Shown piece by piece: positions 63,511 through 64,000 of a DNA stretch of 64,000 bases. The stretch is from Litchfieldia stipae (GTDB lineage Bacteria > Bacillota > Bacilli > Bacillales > Bacillaceae_L): NCBI RefSeq assembly GCF_014837155.1, contig NZ_JACYHA010000009.1:84621-148620 (forward strand), in the 5' to 3' direction. The notes beneath the pieces are model-generated. The model was not told the origin of the DNA, searched no databases, and was given only the letters and a program-made list of their open reading frames with translations. The stretch's first letter is position 1. Each line of letters opens with the position of its first letter. A program made the position numbers and the translations under genes.

Positions 63511-63586
63511 TGGTGGAGGATGACGGGATCGAACCGCCGACCCCCTGCTTGTAAGGCAGGTGCTCTCCCAGCTGAGCTAATCCTCC
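63511..63586 (-). tRNA. tRNA-Val (TAC)
   Basis: Full cloverleaf, anticodon TAC, CCA encoded. Confidence 0.97.
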
Positions 63587-63624
63587 ATATATGGTTAGTT
63601 GTTTCAATTGTATTAGATAAAGTT

Positions 63625-63699
63625 TGGTGACCCGTACGGGATTCGAACCCGTGTTACCGCCGTGAAAGGGCGGTGTCTTAACCGCTTGACCAACGGGCC
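63625..63699 (-). tRNA. tRNA-Glu (TTC)
   Basis: Full cloverleaf, anticodon TTC, CCA encoded. Confidence 0.97.
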
Positions 63700-63722
63700 A
63701 TTTATTATTTGTAATCCCAATA

Positions 63723-63795
63723 AGCTTCCAACCGGGATCGAACCGATGACCTCTTCCTTACCATGGAAGTGCTCTACCTACTGAGCTATGGAAGC
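63723..63795 (-). tRNA. tRNA-Thr (GGT)
   Basis: Full cloverleaf with GCTTCCA/TGGAAGC acceptor and loop ATGGTAA, anticodon GGT. CCA is not encoded. Confidence 0.94.
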
Positions 63796-63805
63796 AAAGA
63801 GAAAA

Positions 63806-63880
63806 TGGCTCCACAGGCAGGACTCGAACCTGCGACCGATCGGTTAACAGCCGATAGCTCTACCACTGAGCTACTGTGGA
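63806..63880 (-). tRNA. tRNA-Asn (GTT)
   Basis: Full cloverleaf, anticodon GTT, CCA encoded. First tRNA after the 5S gene. Confidence 0.97.
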
Positions 63881-63889
63881 ATATTGTAA

Positions 63890-64000
63890 GCCTAGCGACG
63901 TCCTACTCTCACAGGGGGAGTCCCCCAACTACCATCGGCGCTGAAGAGCTTAACTTCCGTGTTCGGTATGGGAACGGGTGTGACCTCTTCGCCAAAATCA
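63890..64000 (-). rRNA. rrf: 5S ribosomal RNA, partial
   Basis: Contains the conserved 5S stretches CCGAACACGGAAGTTAAGC and GAGAGTAGGACG. The gene's first few bases lie beyond the right edge. It belongs to an rRNA operon read leftward. Confidence 0.95.

Overview
The window is AT-rich DNA from a Bacillaceae chromosome (Bacillus/Peribacillus/Priestia-like). The right end carries a core block on the minus strand in the order seen in Bacillus: 5S rRNA and a ten-tRNA cluster, rocF (arginase), sigW-rsiW with a SigW-type promoter, then cdaA-cdaR-glmM, a glmS ribozyme and glmS. I cannot name the species.

Everything left of glmS (about 1-54,110) is an accessory island at attTn7. A Tn7-type right end lies about 24 bp after the glmS stop codon, the spacing expected for Tn7. 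It pairs with an inverted left end at 53,546 to outline a gene-free miniature element of about 570 bp. At the far side, about 46 kb from glmS, lies a coupled operon (AraC-like regulator-tnsA-tnsB-tnsC-tniQ/tnsD). TnsA appears to have Ser in place of one catalytic Asp. Between them, diverged right-end-like repeats recur in the same orientation at about 31, 33, 35, 45, 48, 49.5, 50.3, 52.5 and 52.9 kb. This suggests the island grew by serial Tn7-like insertions that left cargo and worn ends behind.

Cargo from left to right: start of a possible HsdR-like gene running off the edge, GIY-YIG and HAD proteins (1-1.9 kb); tns operon (2-8.7 kb); tyrosine recombinase (8.8 kb); an unknown protein and a protein with two apparent avd/S23-like four-helix bundles (9.5-11.7 kb); a likely primase-helicase protein (12.6-15.8 kb); a type I restriction-modification locus with a metallopeptidase, whose hsdM has an in-frame amber codon (16.3-23.1 kb); a pair of 121-bp direct repeats and divergent HTH genes (23.4-24.8 kb); a compact five-gene operon with HNH nuclease, ankyrin-cREC, AIPR-like and XRE proteins, a candidate conflict system (24.9-28.2 kb); two adjacent HEPN-like proteins (31.2-33 kb); and an antibiotic-resistance block (35.3-44.6 kb) with mef/msr-like genes behind a macrolide-type leader peptide, a nucleotidyltransferase, CPT-like, APH-like, cat with its attenuator, ANT(6)-like, a methyltransferase and GrpB-like. 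Small unknown genes, a GIY-YIG nuclease, a DUF3231 protein and a TM2-like membrane protein follow (45.3-53.4 kb).

Five small-gene promoters (12.4, 30.0, 34.2, 49.2, 50.1 kb) share an operator-like element at exactly 19 nt from the -10 box. Two of them are divergent with paralogous HTH-like genes (30,116 and 34,293), which suggests an island-specific regulon.
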